A DNA stretch of 64,000 nucleotides, from the NCBI RefSeq assembly GCF_012272835.1, contig NZ_JAAWWK010000001.1, positions 620,001 through 684,000 on the forward strand, in the 5' to 3' direction. The position numbers were made by a program, and so were the translations under genes. The stretch's first letter is position 1. Every line of letters begins with the position of its first letter. Shown piece after piece: positions 35,034 to 43,989 of the stretch. This DNA is from Spongiibacter thalassae (GTDB taxonomy: Bacteria; Pseudomonadota; Gammaproteobacteria; Pseudomonadales; Spongiibacteraceae). The notes under the pieces were generated by a model, which saw only the letters and a program-made list of their open reading frames with translations, was not told the origin of the DNA and did not search any database.

Positions 35034-36665
35034 CTAGCGTTTTTTCAGCTGGAAGCCTGCTTTTTCGCGATCCCAGGTATTTTCGGTCACGCCTTCGTCC
35101 CGAAGTTTGTATTTCAGGATTCGCCCCACCGGGCTGCGGGGCATGTCTGCTCCGCTGCGGAACTCGAAGTAGCGTGGTACGGCGAAGTAGGGCAGCTGAT
35201 CGGCGGCCCATTCGCACAGGGCTTCCTCGGTGAGTTCGGCGCCTTCCTTCAGGGTGAGTGTTACCTTCAGGTCATCTTCGGTCAGTTCTGACAGTACCGC
35301 GTGGGCGGCGACGTCTTCAATGGCCGGGTGGCGGCGGAAGGCTGATTCCACTTCAAAGCTGGAGATGTTCTCGCCGCGACGACGCAGGTAGTCCTTTTTG
35401 CGATCGACAAAGTAGAAGAAGCCATTCTCGTCGAATTTGCCGATGTCGCCCGTGTGGAACCACATATCCTTCACAACTTTAAGCGTGTCTTCCGGACGCT
35501 TCCAGTAACCCTGGAACATGACATTGGGGCGCAGGGGGCGCACGATCACTTCACCGGACTCGCCATCGGGCACTTCTGCGCCGTTGTCGTCGATGATGCG
35601 CACATCGAAGCTGTCATTGCGCATACCGGAGCTGTCGCCGGGGACTTTGACACCGAGAGGTACCGAGGTCACCAGCGAGCATTCGGTCAGGCCAAAGCCC
35701 GGGCAGGCCGTGTGTTTGGCACCGAAGCGCTGCTTCCACGCCTGCTGGAGTTTGTCTGGGAAGGGTGCGCCGCCGATAATGGAAATCTGGCCAAAGCAGC
35801 GTTTCTCTGCCTCGTTTTCCGGTGCGCCCAGTAGCATGGGGAACATGGAGCCCAGCAGGGTGGTGTAATTGGCGCCGGTGCGCTCGATTTCGGGCCAGAA
35901 ATTGGATACCGAAAAGCGGGGGTACAGGGCCATGCGGCCGCCGTGCATCAATTCGCAGATGACGTTGCTGACGGCGTTGAAGTGGAACAGTGGCAGGGCG
36001 GTCCAGCTCACGGTGTCGGCGCTGCGTCCGGTGCCTTCGCTAACCAGGCGAGCCAGGTTGCAGGCGTAATTATGGCTGACCATGCAGCCTTTTGATGGGC
36101 CGGTGGTGCCGCCGGTGTAGATCAGCATAGCCAAATCAGAGGGAGACACCTCAACGGCCGGGTCGCTGGCGTCGTCAGAGAGCAATTGCTCCCAGGTCAT
36201 AGTGTCGCCTTTGAACGTGCTTGATGGTGCTTCGCCGCGGTGAACGAGGGTCGTTACACTGGGCAGCTGGTCGCTGATGTCGATGACTCGCTCGGCGTAA
36301 TCGCTTTCTGCGATGACCACGGTTGCGTCGCTGTCGCCAAGCTGGTGGCGCAGGAACTCCCCTTTATAGGCGGTGTTGATCGGTACTGAAATCGCGCCGA
36401 GTTTGTTGATCGCCAGCCAGATAAAAACGGCATCTTCGCTGTTGTCCAGCAGTGTTGCCACGGTTTGGCCCTTGCTTACGCCGAGGGCGCTAAGCCCGTT
36501 GGCCAGCCTGCATGCCTGCCGGTCCAGGTCGGCAACGCTGAATTTCTTACCCAGAAAATCCAAAAACTCCCTGTCAGGATTGGCTTCAAGAGCCCGCCGC
36601 AGTACGGCGTTGATTGTATCCTGTTGCTCACTTCCCCATCGTGTTGACGACCTTTCGTTTGTCAT
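35034..36665 (-). CDS. Acyl-CoA ligase, CaiC/FadD-like
   Basis: AMP-forming synthetase activating a carboxylic acid to its CoA thioester. From ATG 36665 it has 543 residues. The ATP motif is MLIYTGGTTGPSKG, followed by PLFHFNAVSN, FGLTECSLVTSVP, WFHTGDIGKFDENGFFYFVDRKKDYLRRRGENIS (read in parts) and the C-terminal PRSPVGRILKYKLR with the catalytic Lys. Nearest build is crotonobetaine/carnitine-CoA ligase. Its promoter region carries operator site B 43 bases upstream of the start. Confidence 0.9.
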   Translation of the reverse strand: MTNERSSTRWGSEQQDTINAVLRRALEANPDREFLDFLGKKFSVADLDRQACRLANGLSALGVSKGQTVATLLDNSEDAVFIWLAINKLGAISVPINTAYKGEFLRHQLGDSDATVVIAESDYAERVIDISDQLPSVTTLVHRGEAPSSTFKGDTMTWEQLLSDDASDPAVEVSPSDLAMLIYTGGTTGPSKGCMVSHNYACNLARLVSEGTGRSADTVSWTALPLFHFNAVSNVICELMHGGRMALYPRFSVSNFWPEIERTGANYTTLLGSMFPMLLGAPENEAEKRCFGQISIIGGAPFPDKLQQAWKQRFGAKHTACPGFGLTECSLVTSVPLGVKVPGDSSGMRNDSFDVRIIDDNGAEVPDGESGEVIVRPLRPNVMFQGYWKRPEDTLKVVKDMWFHTGDIGKFDENGFFYFVDRKKDYLRRRGENISSFEVESAFRRHPAIEDVAAHAVLSELTEDDLKVTLTLKEGAELTEEALCEWAADQLPYFAVPRYFEFRSGADMPRSPVGRILKYKLRDEGVTENTWDREKAGFQLKKR

Positions 36666-36707
36666 TGTCTGGCTTCCCACAGTTGACCTTGTTATCGAAC
36701 ACCCATA

Positions 36708-36726
36708 AACTAACACATAGTCATTT
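36708..36726. promoter_or_regulatory. Operator-like element AACTAA-N7-TCATTT (site B)
   Basis: Left half exact, right half two bases off TTAGTT. It lies between the leftward CoA ligase (start 36665) and the rightward operon beginning at 36904. Confidence 0.45.
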
Positions 36727-36903
36727 ATTGGTGCAAACGTGCCTCGGCATGTTTTTACTGATTATAGGTGTGTCGCGGGAAATGTCGTGATGCGGGATGC
36801 ATTTTCTATCGGTCGGCCACACGCAGTGCGCTGCGGAGCGAGGCCTGTAAATAGATGCATTGTGTTGGTTACCGGGCGCAGCGCCCGAAATGGAGTGAGT
36901 ACG

Positions 36904-37272
36904 ATGGCTGAAATTCGTCCCGATCTCGAGTATCTCAACTTTCTGAAAGAAGGTAAGTTTTGTATACAGCGCAGCACTGGCAGTGGTGCCTATGTGTTTT
37001 ACCCCCGCACCATTGCCCCTGGTAGTGGCCTGGACGATCTCGAGTGGGTTGAAGCCGATGGGCGCGGCACGGTCTATTCCACCACCACCGTGCGCGCTCG
37101 ACCGCCAAAAAGCGATTACAACGTGGCCTTGGTGCAGCTCCAGGAAGGCCCGCGCATGATGAGCCGTGTGGAAGGTGTATCTCCTGATGAGGTGCGCATT
37201 GGTATGGCGGTGAAGGCGCGCATTCTCACTGAGGGCGACGAGCCCCCCTATGTCGTATTTGATCCGGCCTGA
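36904..37272 (+). CDS. DUF35-type OB-fold protein lacking the zinc ribbon
   Basis: 122 residues from ATG 36904 (GGAG eight bases upstream). The N-terminal helix (PDLEYLNFLKEGKFCIQRS) and OB-fold (EWVEADGRGTVYSTTTVRA, then YNVALVQLQEGPRMMSRVEG, GMAVKARIL) match DUF35 proteins that accompany thiolase-like enzymes. The usual four-cysteine ribbon is reduced to one Cys (KFCIQRSTGSGAYVFYPR). First gene of a tight operon with SDR, four dehydrogenase subunits and a CoA-transferase. Its thiolase partner is not adjacent; the closest is at 57645. Confidence 0.8.
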   Translation: MAEIRPDLEYLNFLKEGKFCIQRSTGSGAYVFYPRTIAPGSGLDDLEWVEADGRGTVYSTTTVRARPPKSDYNVALVQLQEGPRMMSRVEGVSPDEVRIGMAVKARILTEGDEPPYVVFDPA

Positions 37273-37332
37273 GCCGGTTAAACCTAATTGATGGCCTCCG
37301 GGCGTCGCAACCAAGCAGTAATGGAGAAAAGT

Positions 37333-38106
37333 ATGAATAACCCAATGTCGATGGAAGGCCGAGTAATCATGGTGACCGGTGCCGGTCAGGGAATCGGCCT
37401 GGCGTTGAGTCGCCAGCTTCTGGACCTGGGCGCAAAGGTCGTGGGTATTGATATGAACGCCGATACCCTGAACGGTGTTGCGGCAGACCTGGGTGAGAGC
37501 TTCCTCGCCCTGCCTGGCAGTGTCACCGACGTGGCCTTTGCCGCCGACGCCGTGGCGCGCACGGTAGAACACTTTGGTGCGTTGAATGGCTTGATTAATA
37601 ACGCCGGTATTACCCGCCCGGCGATGATCGACAAAATGTCTATTGAAGCCTGGCAGTCGGTGATCGACGTGAATCTGAGCGGTTCTGTCTACTTTATGCA
37701 GGCCGTAGGGCGCCACATGCTGGCAGAGGCCAAGGCCGGTAACAAAGAGCCCGGTGCGATTGTAAATATCGCCTCTGACGCGGGGCGTCGCGGCAGCCTC
37801 GGTCAAATCAACTACGCCTCGGCCAAGGCCGGTATTTTTGGTGCCACCATGACCGCGGCGCGGGAGTGGGCGAAGTTCGGTATTCGTTGTAATGCAGTGT
37901 GCTTCGGTGTGGTGGCTACTCAAATGACCGAAACAGTGCGCAACGATGAGCGCTTCGCCGACAACTATCTGGCGCAGATTCCGCTGGGACGCTGGTCGTC
38001 GCCGGAAGAAGTGGCCAAGCCGGTCTGTTTCCTGCTGTCTGACGCCGCCTCGTATATCACCGGGCAAGTTCTGTCGGTCAACGGCGGTTTTACCATCGCA
38101 ATGTAA
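37333..38106 (+). CDS. SDR oxidoreductase, FabG-like
   Basis: 257 residues from ATG 37333 (GGAG six bases upstream). TGAGQGIG at 15-22 and GIDMNADTL indicate NAD(H); NNAGITRPAM, the Ser in NIASDAG, and YASAKAG form the active site; the C-terminus is SYITGQVLSVNGGFTIAM. Likely 3-hydroxyacyl-CoA or alcohol dehydrogenase in the pathway. Eleven bases before the next dehydrogenase gene. Confidence 0.87.
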   Translation: MNNPMSMEGRVIMVTGAGQGIGLALSRQLLDLGAKVVGIDMNADTLNGVAADLGESFLALPGSVTDVAFAADAVARTVEHFGALNGLINNAGITRPAMIDKMSIEAWQSVIDVNLSGSVYFMQAVGRHMLAEAKAGNKEPGAIVNIASDAGRRGSLGQINYASAKAGIFGATMTAAREWAKFGIRCNAVCFGVVATQMTETVRNDERFADNYLAQIPLGRWSSPEEVAKPVCFLLSDAASYITGQVLSVNGGFTIAM

Positions 38107-38116
38107 GGTGGATGCT

Positions 38117-39187
38117 ATGCAGGAAATGGATGAATTTGTCGCGATGCTTCGCGACAGTGCGGAGGGTTTTCTGGCTGATTACCAGTCTTCCGCCGATGCC
38201 AAAACCGAGATTGCGGTGGCGCGACCACTTAATGCCGCCACCTGGGCGTCGATCGCAGAGCTCGGCTGGCTGGGGTTGTTATTGCCTGAGTCATTAGGGG
38301 GGCTGGCGCTGCCAATCTCCGCTGCGGCAGAGCTGGCAGAAATGATGGGGCGCTATCGCTTCCCTGTTCCCTATATCGAGGCGGCGATCATGCCGGGGCA
38401 GATATTGGCCGAAGCCGGAAATGAGGTCTTGGCCGCGGATCTGGTCAGCGGTGAGGCTCTGTTCTGCCTGGCGTGGCAAGACCAGCCCGGCAGTGATGAG
38501 GCGTTTGCGGCGTGCTCGGTCAATGGCGGTCGTATCTCCGGCAGCAAGGTATTTGTTGCAGCCTGTGAGCAGGGCAGTCGCTTGCTGGTGTGTGCCAATG
38601 ATAGTGGAACACCGGTAATTGGTTTGGTTGACGGGGCAGTCGAGGATCTGGTGGTGCAGCGCGTTGCAACGGCCTCGGGCAGTTTCTGCAAGGTGCAGTT
38701 CAACGACCTTCCCTTTGAGCCTCTGCTTTCCGGCGAGGCAGCACAGCGCGCTCTCGCGTCGGCGTTAAGTGCCGGGCGTTTGTTAAGCAGTGCCTTTCTT
38801 ACCGGTTTGTCGCGGTCCTGTCTGCAAGAGACAGTGGACTATCTGAACCAGAGGGAGCAGTTTGGCCGCAAGCTGTCAGGTTTCCAGAGTGTGTCCCACC
38901 GCTGTGTCGATATGCATATTCATATTGAACTGGCCGACGCCGTCTGGCGCGCCGCCGCCGAGTCCAGCGACGAGGCTACTCTGGCTGCAGCCAAGGCGCG
39001 GGCCAGTGACGTTGCACAAAATGTGTGTCGTCAGGCTGTTCAGCTACACGGGGCAATGGGTTTTACTGAGGAGTGTTCGGTGGGAGAGTTTTTGCGCCTG
39101 GCGCTGCAATACGGAAACTGGCTGGGCAGTGCCAAAGCCATGCGCCGCCGCTTCCAATCTTCGACGGGTGTGGAGGTGCAGTCATGA
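38117..39187 (+). CDS. Acyl-CoA dehydrogenase, non-catalytic (beta-type) subunit
   Basis: 356 residues. It has the acyl-CoA dehydrogenase fold: LGWLGLLLPESLGGLALP, a middle strand domain and a C-terminal helix bundle (YLNQREQFGRKLSGFQSVSH, AVQLHGAMGFTEECSVGEFL). Neither usual position for the catalytic Glu holds one: the helix reads SAGRLLSSAFLTG, and the C-terminal YEGT-type motif is absent. It overlaps the next gene by four bases (ATGA). Together they resemble the alpha2-beta2 dehydrogenases of steroid catabolism. Confidence 0.87.
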   Translation: MQEMDEFVAMLRDSAEGFLADYQSSADAKTEIAVARPLNAATWASIAELGWLGLLLPESLGGLALPISAAAELAEMMGRYRFPVPYIEAAIMPGQILAEAGNEVLAADLVSGEALFCLAWQDQPGSDEAFAACSVNGGRISGSKVFVAACEQGSRLLVCANDSGTPVIGLVDGAVEDLVVQRVATASGSFCKVQFNDLPFEPLLSGEAAQRALASALSAGRLLSSAFLTGLSRSCLQETVDYLNQREQFGRKLSGFQSVSHRCVDMHIHIELADAVWRAAAESSDEATLAAAKARASDVAQNVCRQAVQLHGAMGFTEECSVGEFLRLALQYGNWLGSAKAMRRRFQSSTGVEVQS

Positions 39188-40365
39188 GCGATGCAGCAAT
39201 CAATCGCGACGCAATGGGCGACGAGGAATTTCGCGCCGCATTCAGGGCGTTTTTGGCGGAGCACTATCCCGCGGAATTAAAGCAGGACTTTCATCGTCCC
39301 TTCCGTCGCTTGCGCGGTGAGCAGGCCAATAGCTGGATGCGCACCCTGCAGGCGCATGGCTGGCGCGCCCCGGCGTGGCCCCGTGAGGCGGGTGGTATGG
39401 GATTGTCCTTCCGCAAGCAGCTGATTTATCACGAGGAGTTGGAGCACGCCGGAGTCGCCCGCATTATCGACCTGGGCGAAACCCAGCTCGGGCCGACCCT
39501 GATCAAAATGGGCAGCAAGGAACAGTGCGAGCACTACCTGCCGCGTATTCTCAACTGTGAGCACGTGTGGTGCCAGGGCTATTCGGAGCCCAACGCCGGT
39601 TCTGATCTGGCGAGTTTGAAAACCAGCGCGGTGTTGGACGGCGACGAGTTTGTCGTCAATGGCCAGAAAATCTGGACCACCCATGCCAATGACTCCACCC
39701 ATATTTTCACCCTGGTACGCACCGGTAAATATGAGAAAAAGCAGCAGGGCATCAGCTTTTTGCTGATCGATCTCGACACTCCGGGCATCACCATTCGTCC
39801 GATTATCAACCTGGCCGGCGAAGACGAATTCTGTGAAGTGTTCTTCGACAATGTGCGGGTGCCAAAGAGCAGTCTGGTCGGTGAGCTGGATCAGGGTTGG
39901 GCAGTGGCCAAGGCCCTGCTGGGCTACGAAAGGGTATGGATCGGTAGCCCGGCACTGGCGGGCAAGGCCCTTGAGTTGGGGCAGTACCTGGTAGGCCAGC
40001 TCGGCCTGGAACAGGATCGCGGAGTGATGGATCAGTTGGCACAGTTGCAGGCTGATCTGCACGACTATCGCCTGCTTTACTCTCGCGTCTGTGACGCCAT
40101 TGCCGACAGTGGCAAAGCGCCGGGGCCAGAGGTGTCTATGCTCAAGGTCTACGCCTCGGAGCTGCTGCACCGCCTGAGCGAATTCAATGTGGAAATCAGC
40201 GCTGAATACGGCGCTGTGGTCGGCGATGTATCGTTGGAAGGGGCTGAATCCGAACTCGACCTCTACTGGCAGCTGATGATGGCGCGCCCGGTGACGATAT
40301 TTGCCGGGGCCAACGAAATTCAGCGGGATATTCTCGCCAAAACCGTTCTGGGCCTGAAGGCCTGA
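39184..40365 (+). CDS. Acyl-CoA dehydrogenase, catalytic (alpha-type) subunit
   Basis: 393 residues from ATG 39184. WCQGYSEPNAGSDLASL and FVVNGQKIWTTHAN bind flavin and substrate. The catalytic base is probably E249 in LLGYERVWIGSP, the helix position used by IVD and long-chain enzymes, because the C-terminal motif is IFAGANEIQRDILA with Ala where the other class has Glu. Translationally coupled to the beta subunit. Confidence 0.89.
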   Translation: MSDAAINRDAMGDEEFRAAFRAFLAEHYPAELKQDFHRPFRRLRGEQANSWMRTLQAHGWRAPAWPREAGGMGLSFRKQLIYHEELEHAGVARIIDLGETQLGPTLIKMGSKEQCEHYLPRILNCEHVWCQGYSEPNAGSDLASLKTSAVLDGDEFVVNGQKIWTTHANDSTHIFTLVRTGKYEKKQQGISFLLIDLDTPGITIRPIINLAGEDEFCEVFFDNVRVPKSSLVGELDQGWAVAKALLGYERVWIGSPALAGKALELGQYLVGQLGLEQDRGVMDQLAQLQADLHDYRLLYSRVCDAIADSGKAPGPEVSMLKVYASELLHRLSEFNVEISAEYGAVVGDVSLEGAESELDLYWQLMMARPVTIFAGANEIQRDILAKTVLGLKA

Positions 40366-40408
40366 TCTCGCTGTCGGCGCGGGCCGTCGGCAGCAAAGGA
40401 GTATGGAA

Positions 40409-41638
40409 ATGAATAATACAGGCGCACTTGCTGGTATTCGTGTACTTGATATGACTCGCGTTGTTGCTGGCCCCTACGCCGGACAAATTCTGGGCGACCT
40501 CGGGGCCGAGGTGGTCAAGGTAGAGCGCAAGGGTGAGGGAGACGACTGTCGCCGTGTTGGGCCGCCGTGGATGGATACCGAACTTGGCCGTCAGGGCCAG
40601 GACTCGACCTACTACCAGTCGGTAAATCGCAACAAACACTCTATCTCGGTAGACTTTGCCACCGAGGCCGGTGCCGAGCTGATTCGTAAATTGGCGGCCA
40701 ATGCGGACATTCTGGTGGAAAATTATCGTACCGGCACATTGGCTCGATACGGTCTGGGCTATGAGCAGCTAAAGGAGATCAACCCCAAGCTGATCTACTG
40801 TTCAGTCACCGGCTTTGGGCAAACCGGCCCCTATGCGGGACGCTCCGGTTACGACTATCTGGTGCAGGCGATGTCTGGCCTGATGTCGGTCACCGGCCAC
40901 CACGACGGTGAGCCCGGTGACGGCCCCATGCGTGTCGGCGTCCCCATTGCCGACATCAGTGCTGGCCTCTACGCGACCATCTCAGTACTGGCGGCGCTCA
41001 ATCATCGCAATGTTACCGGCCAGGGTCAGTTCATTGACGTCTCGCTGTTTGACTCCCAGTTGTCGGCCATGCTCAATACCTTCTCTGCCTGGTTCAATGC
41101 CGGTACGGCGCTGGGCCGCACCGGCAACGATCACCCGAGTGCGGCCCCCTACGGCGTATTCCCGGTCGATGACGGCTACATTCTGATCGCGACCTTCAAC
41201 GACCGTGAATTTGTGCGGCTTGCCGGCGTACTGGGTCACCCGGAATGGGCCGAGGATGCGCGTTTTTGCAGCATGGGTGCACGGGTGGCCAATCGCGAAG
41301 AACTCAAAGCGCTGGTGACCGAGGCACTCAAGGGTAAAGGCAAGGCGGAGTGGGTTGAGACCCTGAACGCCGGTCAGGTCTCCTGCGGCGGAATTAACGA
41401 AATGGCCGATCTGGAAAAAGATCCCCAGGTATTGGCCCGCGAGCTGATTGTCAGCCAACAGCATCCCCAGGGTGGCACCATTCGCAGTGCCGCTAGCCCG
41501 ATGCGTTTCTCGGCGTCTCCGGTGACCTACCGGCTTGCACCGCCGCAATTGGGTGAGCACAACCGCGAAATCCTCAGCTCGTGGCTGGGCTTGAGCGACG
41601 CTCAGGTAGAGGCCCTGAAAGAGAAGGGGGCAATATGA
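40409..41638 (+). CDS. CaiB/BaiF family (family III) CoA-transferase
   Basis: Moves CoA between acids through a covalent Asp intermediate. The start is ATG 40409, seven bases after AAGGAG; the ATG at 40403 is too close to it. 409 residues with the N-terminal GIRVLDMTRVVAGPYAGQIL, LGAEVVKVER, NRNKHSISVDF and the catalytic Asp in VPIADISAGLYA (about D182). It could pass CoA from a product to incoming substrate, or be an alpha-methylacyl-CoA racemase-type member; adjacent dehydrogenases support a CoA-thioester pathway. Confidence 0.9.
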   Translation: MNNTGALAGIRVLDMTRVVAGPYAGQILGDLGAEVVKVERKGEGDDCRRVGPPWMDTELGRQGQDSTYYQSVNRNKHSISVDFATEAGAELIRKLAANADILVENYRTGTLARYGLGYEQLKEINPKLIYCSVTGFGQTGPYAGRSGYDYLVQAMSGLMSVTGHHDGEPGDGPMRVGVPIADISAGLYATISVLAALNHRNVTGQGQFIDVSLFDSQLSAMLNTFSAWFNAGTALGRTGNDHPSAAPYGVFPVDDGYILIATFNDREFVRLAGVLGHPEWAEDARFCSMGARVANREELKALVTEALKGKGKAEWVETLNAGQVSCGGINEMADLEKDPQVLARELIVSQQHPQGGTIRSAASPMRFSASPVTYRLAPPQLGEHNREILSSWLGLSDAQVEALKEKGAI

Positions 41639-42789
41639 GCACAGCCTATCGGTTCTCTCCCTACGAGCTTCCCCCGGAAGCAGAGGCGTTGCGCGCCGAA
41701 GTGAGGGAGTTTGTGCAACAGGAATCGCGCAGTTGGAACGGCTGGCAAGTCGCCCATTCCTGGACGGGCTTTGATCGTGAGTTAAGCCGCAAGCTCGGCG
41801 AACGCGGCTGGATCGGCATGACCTGGCCAAAGGCCTACGGCGGCCACGAGCGCAGTGCTATGGAACGCTATGTTGTGCTGGAGGAATTATTGGCGGCGGG
41901 GGCGCCGGTGGGTGCCCATTGGGTAGCTGATCGTCAGAGCGGCCCGTTGATTCTGCGGCTGGGCAGTGAAGCCCAAAAGGCGAAATATCTGCCCGCGATC
42001 TGTCGCGGTGAGGCTGCGTTTTGTATTGGTCTGTCGGAGCCGGATGCGGGTTCGGATCTCGCCTCCCTGCGTTCCAAGGCCGAACGGGTGGACGGTGGCT
42101 GGTGCTTGAATGGTCGCAAGGTGTGGACCACCTATGCCCAGGACTGCGATGTGATGATTGGTCTGTTCCGCACCGGTTTTGGCGAGGAGCACGGCAAGCA
42201 CAAGGGACTGTCGCAGTTTCTGATCGATCTGAAAACACCCGGCATTGAAATTAATCCAATCAAGGATCTGACCGGGGAATCCCACTTCAATGAAATCGTC
42301 TTTGACAATGTCATGCTCGGCGAAGATGCGTTGATGGGTGTTGAAAATGGCGGTTGGGCCCAGGCCAACGCGGAGCTGGCCTTTGAGCGCAGTGGCCCCG
42401 ACCGCTATTTGAGTTCTTTTCCCCTGTTGCCGCTGGCTCTGGAAAAACTGGGGCAGAGCGTTGATGACCCCTCGATCGCCCGTGACATTGGTGCAATGGT
42501 GGCGGAGCTGACGGTACTGCGGCAAATGTCCCTGTCGATTCAGGCGCAACTGGAAAACGGCGAAACTCCTCTTCAGGAGGCGGCAATTACCAAGCTGCTG
42601 GGCACCGGCCTTGAACAGCGTATGCCAGGCTTGATTGCCGATATTGTCGACGCGCAGCCGCTGCGTCGGTCCGGCGACAAACTTTCCGAGGCGTTGGCCT
42701 ATCTGATACAGGTGGAGCCGAGCTTTTCCCTGCGCGGTGGCACGAATGAAATTATGAAAATGATTATTGGCCGGGGCATGGGGCTCTAA
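41635..42789 (+). CDS. Acyl-CoA dehydrogenase, catalytic (alpha-type) subunit
   Basis: 384 residues, ATG overlapping the CoA-transferase stop by four bases. FCIGLSEPDAGSDLASLRS and WCLNGRKVWTTYAQD are the flavin and substrate stretches. The likely catalytic base is E251 in ELAFERSGPDRY; the C-terminal motif SLRGGTNEIMKMIIGRG has Gly at the alternative position. It forms the second dehydrogenase pair with the next gene, in the order alpha-beta. Confidence 0.89.
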   Translation: MSTAYRFSPYELPPEAEALRAEVREFVQQESRSWNGWQVAHSWTGFDRELSRKLGERGWIGMTWPKAYGGHERSAMERYVVLEELLAAGAPVGAHWVADRQSGPLILRLGSEAQKAKYLPAICRGEAAFCIGLSEPDAGSDLASLRSKAERVDGGWCLNGRKVWTTYAQDCDVMIGLFRTGFGEEHGKHKGLSQFLIDLKTPGIEINPIKDLTGESHFNEIVFDNVMLGEDALMGVENGGWAQANAELAFERSGPDRYLSSFPLLPLALEKLGQSVDDPSIARDIGAMVAELTVLRQMSLSIQAQLENGETPLQEAAITKLLGTGLEQRMPGLIADIVDAQPLRRSGDKLSEALAYLIQVEPSFSLRGGTNEIMKMIIGRGMGL

Positions 42790-42813
42790 GGGATTCCGCG
42801 ACAGGACATAGAA

Positions 42814-43836
42814 ATGAGCGAATTGAATATTGCAGAACTGCTGGCTGACCAGCTTGATAAGCTGCTCTCCGCCGAAGTCGGCGCAGAGAGCCTGGCCGCG
42901 CTGGAAGAGGGTGTCGGCACGTTGTCACTGTGGCAGCAGGTAGAGGAAATGGGTATCGCCGACGTGATGCGCAGCGGTGCCGATGATGCCGGGCTGGGAT
43001 GGCAGGATTGCGCTGAGTTGTTCCGGGTGTTGGGTCGCCACGCCGCACCTCTGCCGTTGGCCGAGACGCTGATCGGTCGCGGCTTGCTCAGCAGCGTTGG
43101 TATGACCGTCCCGGACGGCCCGCTGGCGCTGATTGAAGATGTGCTAACACTGGATGCCAATGGCGTGTTACAGGGTCGTGTAGACATGATGACCTGGGCA
43201 CCCTGGGCCAGCCACTGGGTGGGCGTGGCGGAACAGTCGGGTGAATCCCGTTTGTTTTGTGTTGCCCGTGGCGAGGGTGAGGCAGTGACCACCCTGGAGC
43301 GGGCACCGACCCTGTCAGTGGATTTGACGGGAGTGCAGGCCCTGGCTGTGGCGCCGATTGCCGATGCGACATTGATGAGGAGCCAGTTTGCGCTGGCCCG
43401 GGCACTGATGATTAGCGGTGCCTGCGACAAGGTGGTTGAGCTGGCGGTGGAGTATGCCAATACTCGCAAACAGTTCGGCAAACCCATTGGTAAATTTCAG
43501 GCCCTGCAACACCAGTTGGCCGAAGCCAGCTGCCGCGCTGCGGCGACGGAAATGGCGGCGAAATACGCTTGCCGGAAACTGGATTTGGGTGAACACAGCA
43601 GCGGTGCGGCGGTTGCGAAATACACTGCCGGTGTTGCCGCCAAGGAAGTCAGCCGCATTGCCCACCAGGTGTTTGGCGCCATCGGTATTACCGACGAACA
43701 TGAGTTGCACTATTTTACCCGCCGCCTGTGGCAGTGGCGGGTCGACGGGGGCAGTGAACGCTACTGGTCCGAGCAGCTCGGTTCGAGGGTATTGCAAGCC
43801 GGAGCCGCCCAGCTCTGGTCGTCGCTGACCGCGTGA
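42814..43836 (+). CDS. Acyl-CoA dehydrogenase, non-catalytic (beta-type) subunit
   Basis: 340 residues, shorter than full dehydrogenases. Recognisable are EYANTRKQFGKPIGKFQALQ and HQVFGAIGITDEHELHYFTR, the C-terminal helix domain. The helix that carries Glu in the alpha subunits reads FALARALMISGACD, with none. It follows the alpha gene by 24 bases and ends the operon begun at 36904. Confidence 0.86.
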   Translation: MSELNIAELLADQLDKLLSAEVGAESLAALEEGVGTLSLWQQVEEMGIADVMRSGADDAGLGWQDCAELFRVLGRHAAPLPLAETLIGRGLLSSVGMTVPDGPLALIEDVLTLDANGVLQGRVDMMTWAPWASHWVGVAEQSGESRLFCVARGEGEAVTTLERAPTLSVDLTGVQALAVAPIADATLMRSQFALARALMISGACDKVVELAVEYANTRKQFGKPIGKFQALQHQLAEASCRAAATEMAAKYACRKLDLGEHSSGAAVAKYTAGVAAKEVSRIAHQVFGAIGITDEHELHYFTRRLWQWRVDGGSERYWSEQLGSRVLQAGAAQLWSSLTA

Positions 43837-43883
43837 ATGTTGGCATTGAATTGCCTGTGCAGCGAGTCTGTGCTAACGTTAAA

Positions 43884-43902
43884 AACTAATAGATAGTTAG
43901 TT
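43884..43902. promoter_or_regulatory. Perfect operator-like palindrome AACTAA-N7-TTAGTT (site C)
   Basis: The best copy of the recurring 19-bp element, with exact 6-base arms, 88 bases before the crotonase-fold gene at 43990. It would make that gene and the next a separately controlled unit of the same regulon. Confidence 0.6.
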
Positions 43903-43989
43903 GCTGGGGTGGCGAATCAGTGCTGCCCCCAGCCCATCAGCAGCGGGCTTTGACCAAGGTGTGTCGGCCCCGAGTCTACGGAGAAAACC

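Noticed and set aside
36739-36903. N-terminal extension of the OB-fold protein at 36904
   Set aside because: Unrelated to DUF35 and lacking a ribosome site; ATG 36904 follows GGAG at normal spacing.
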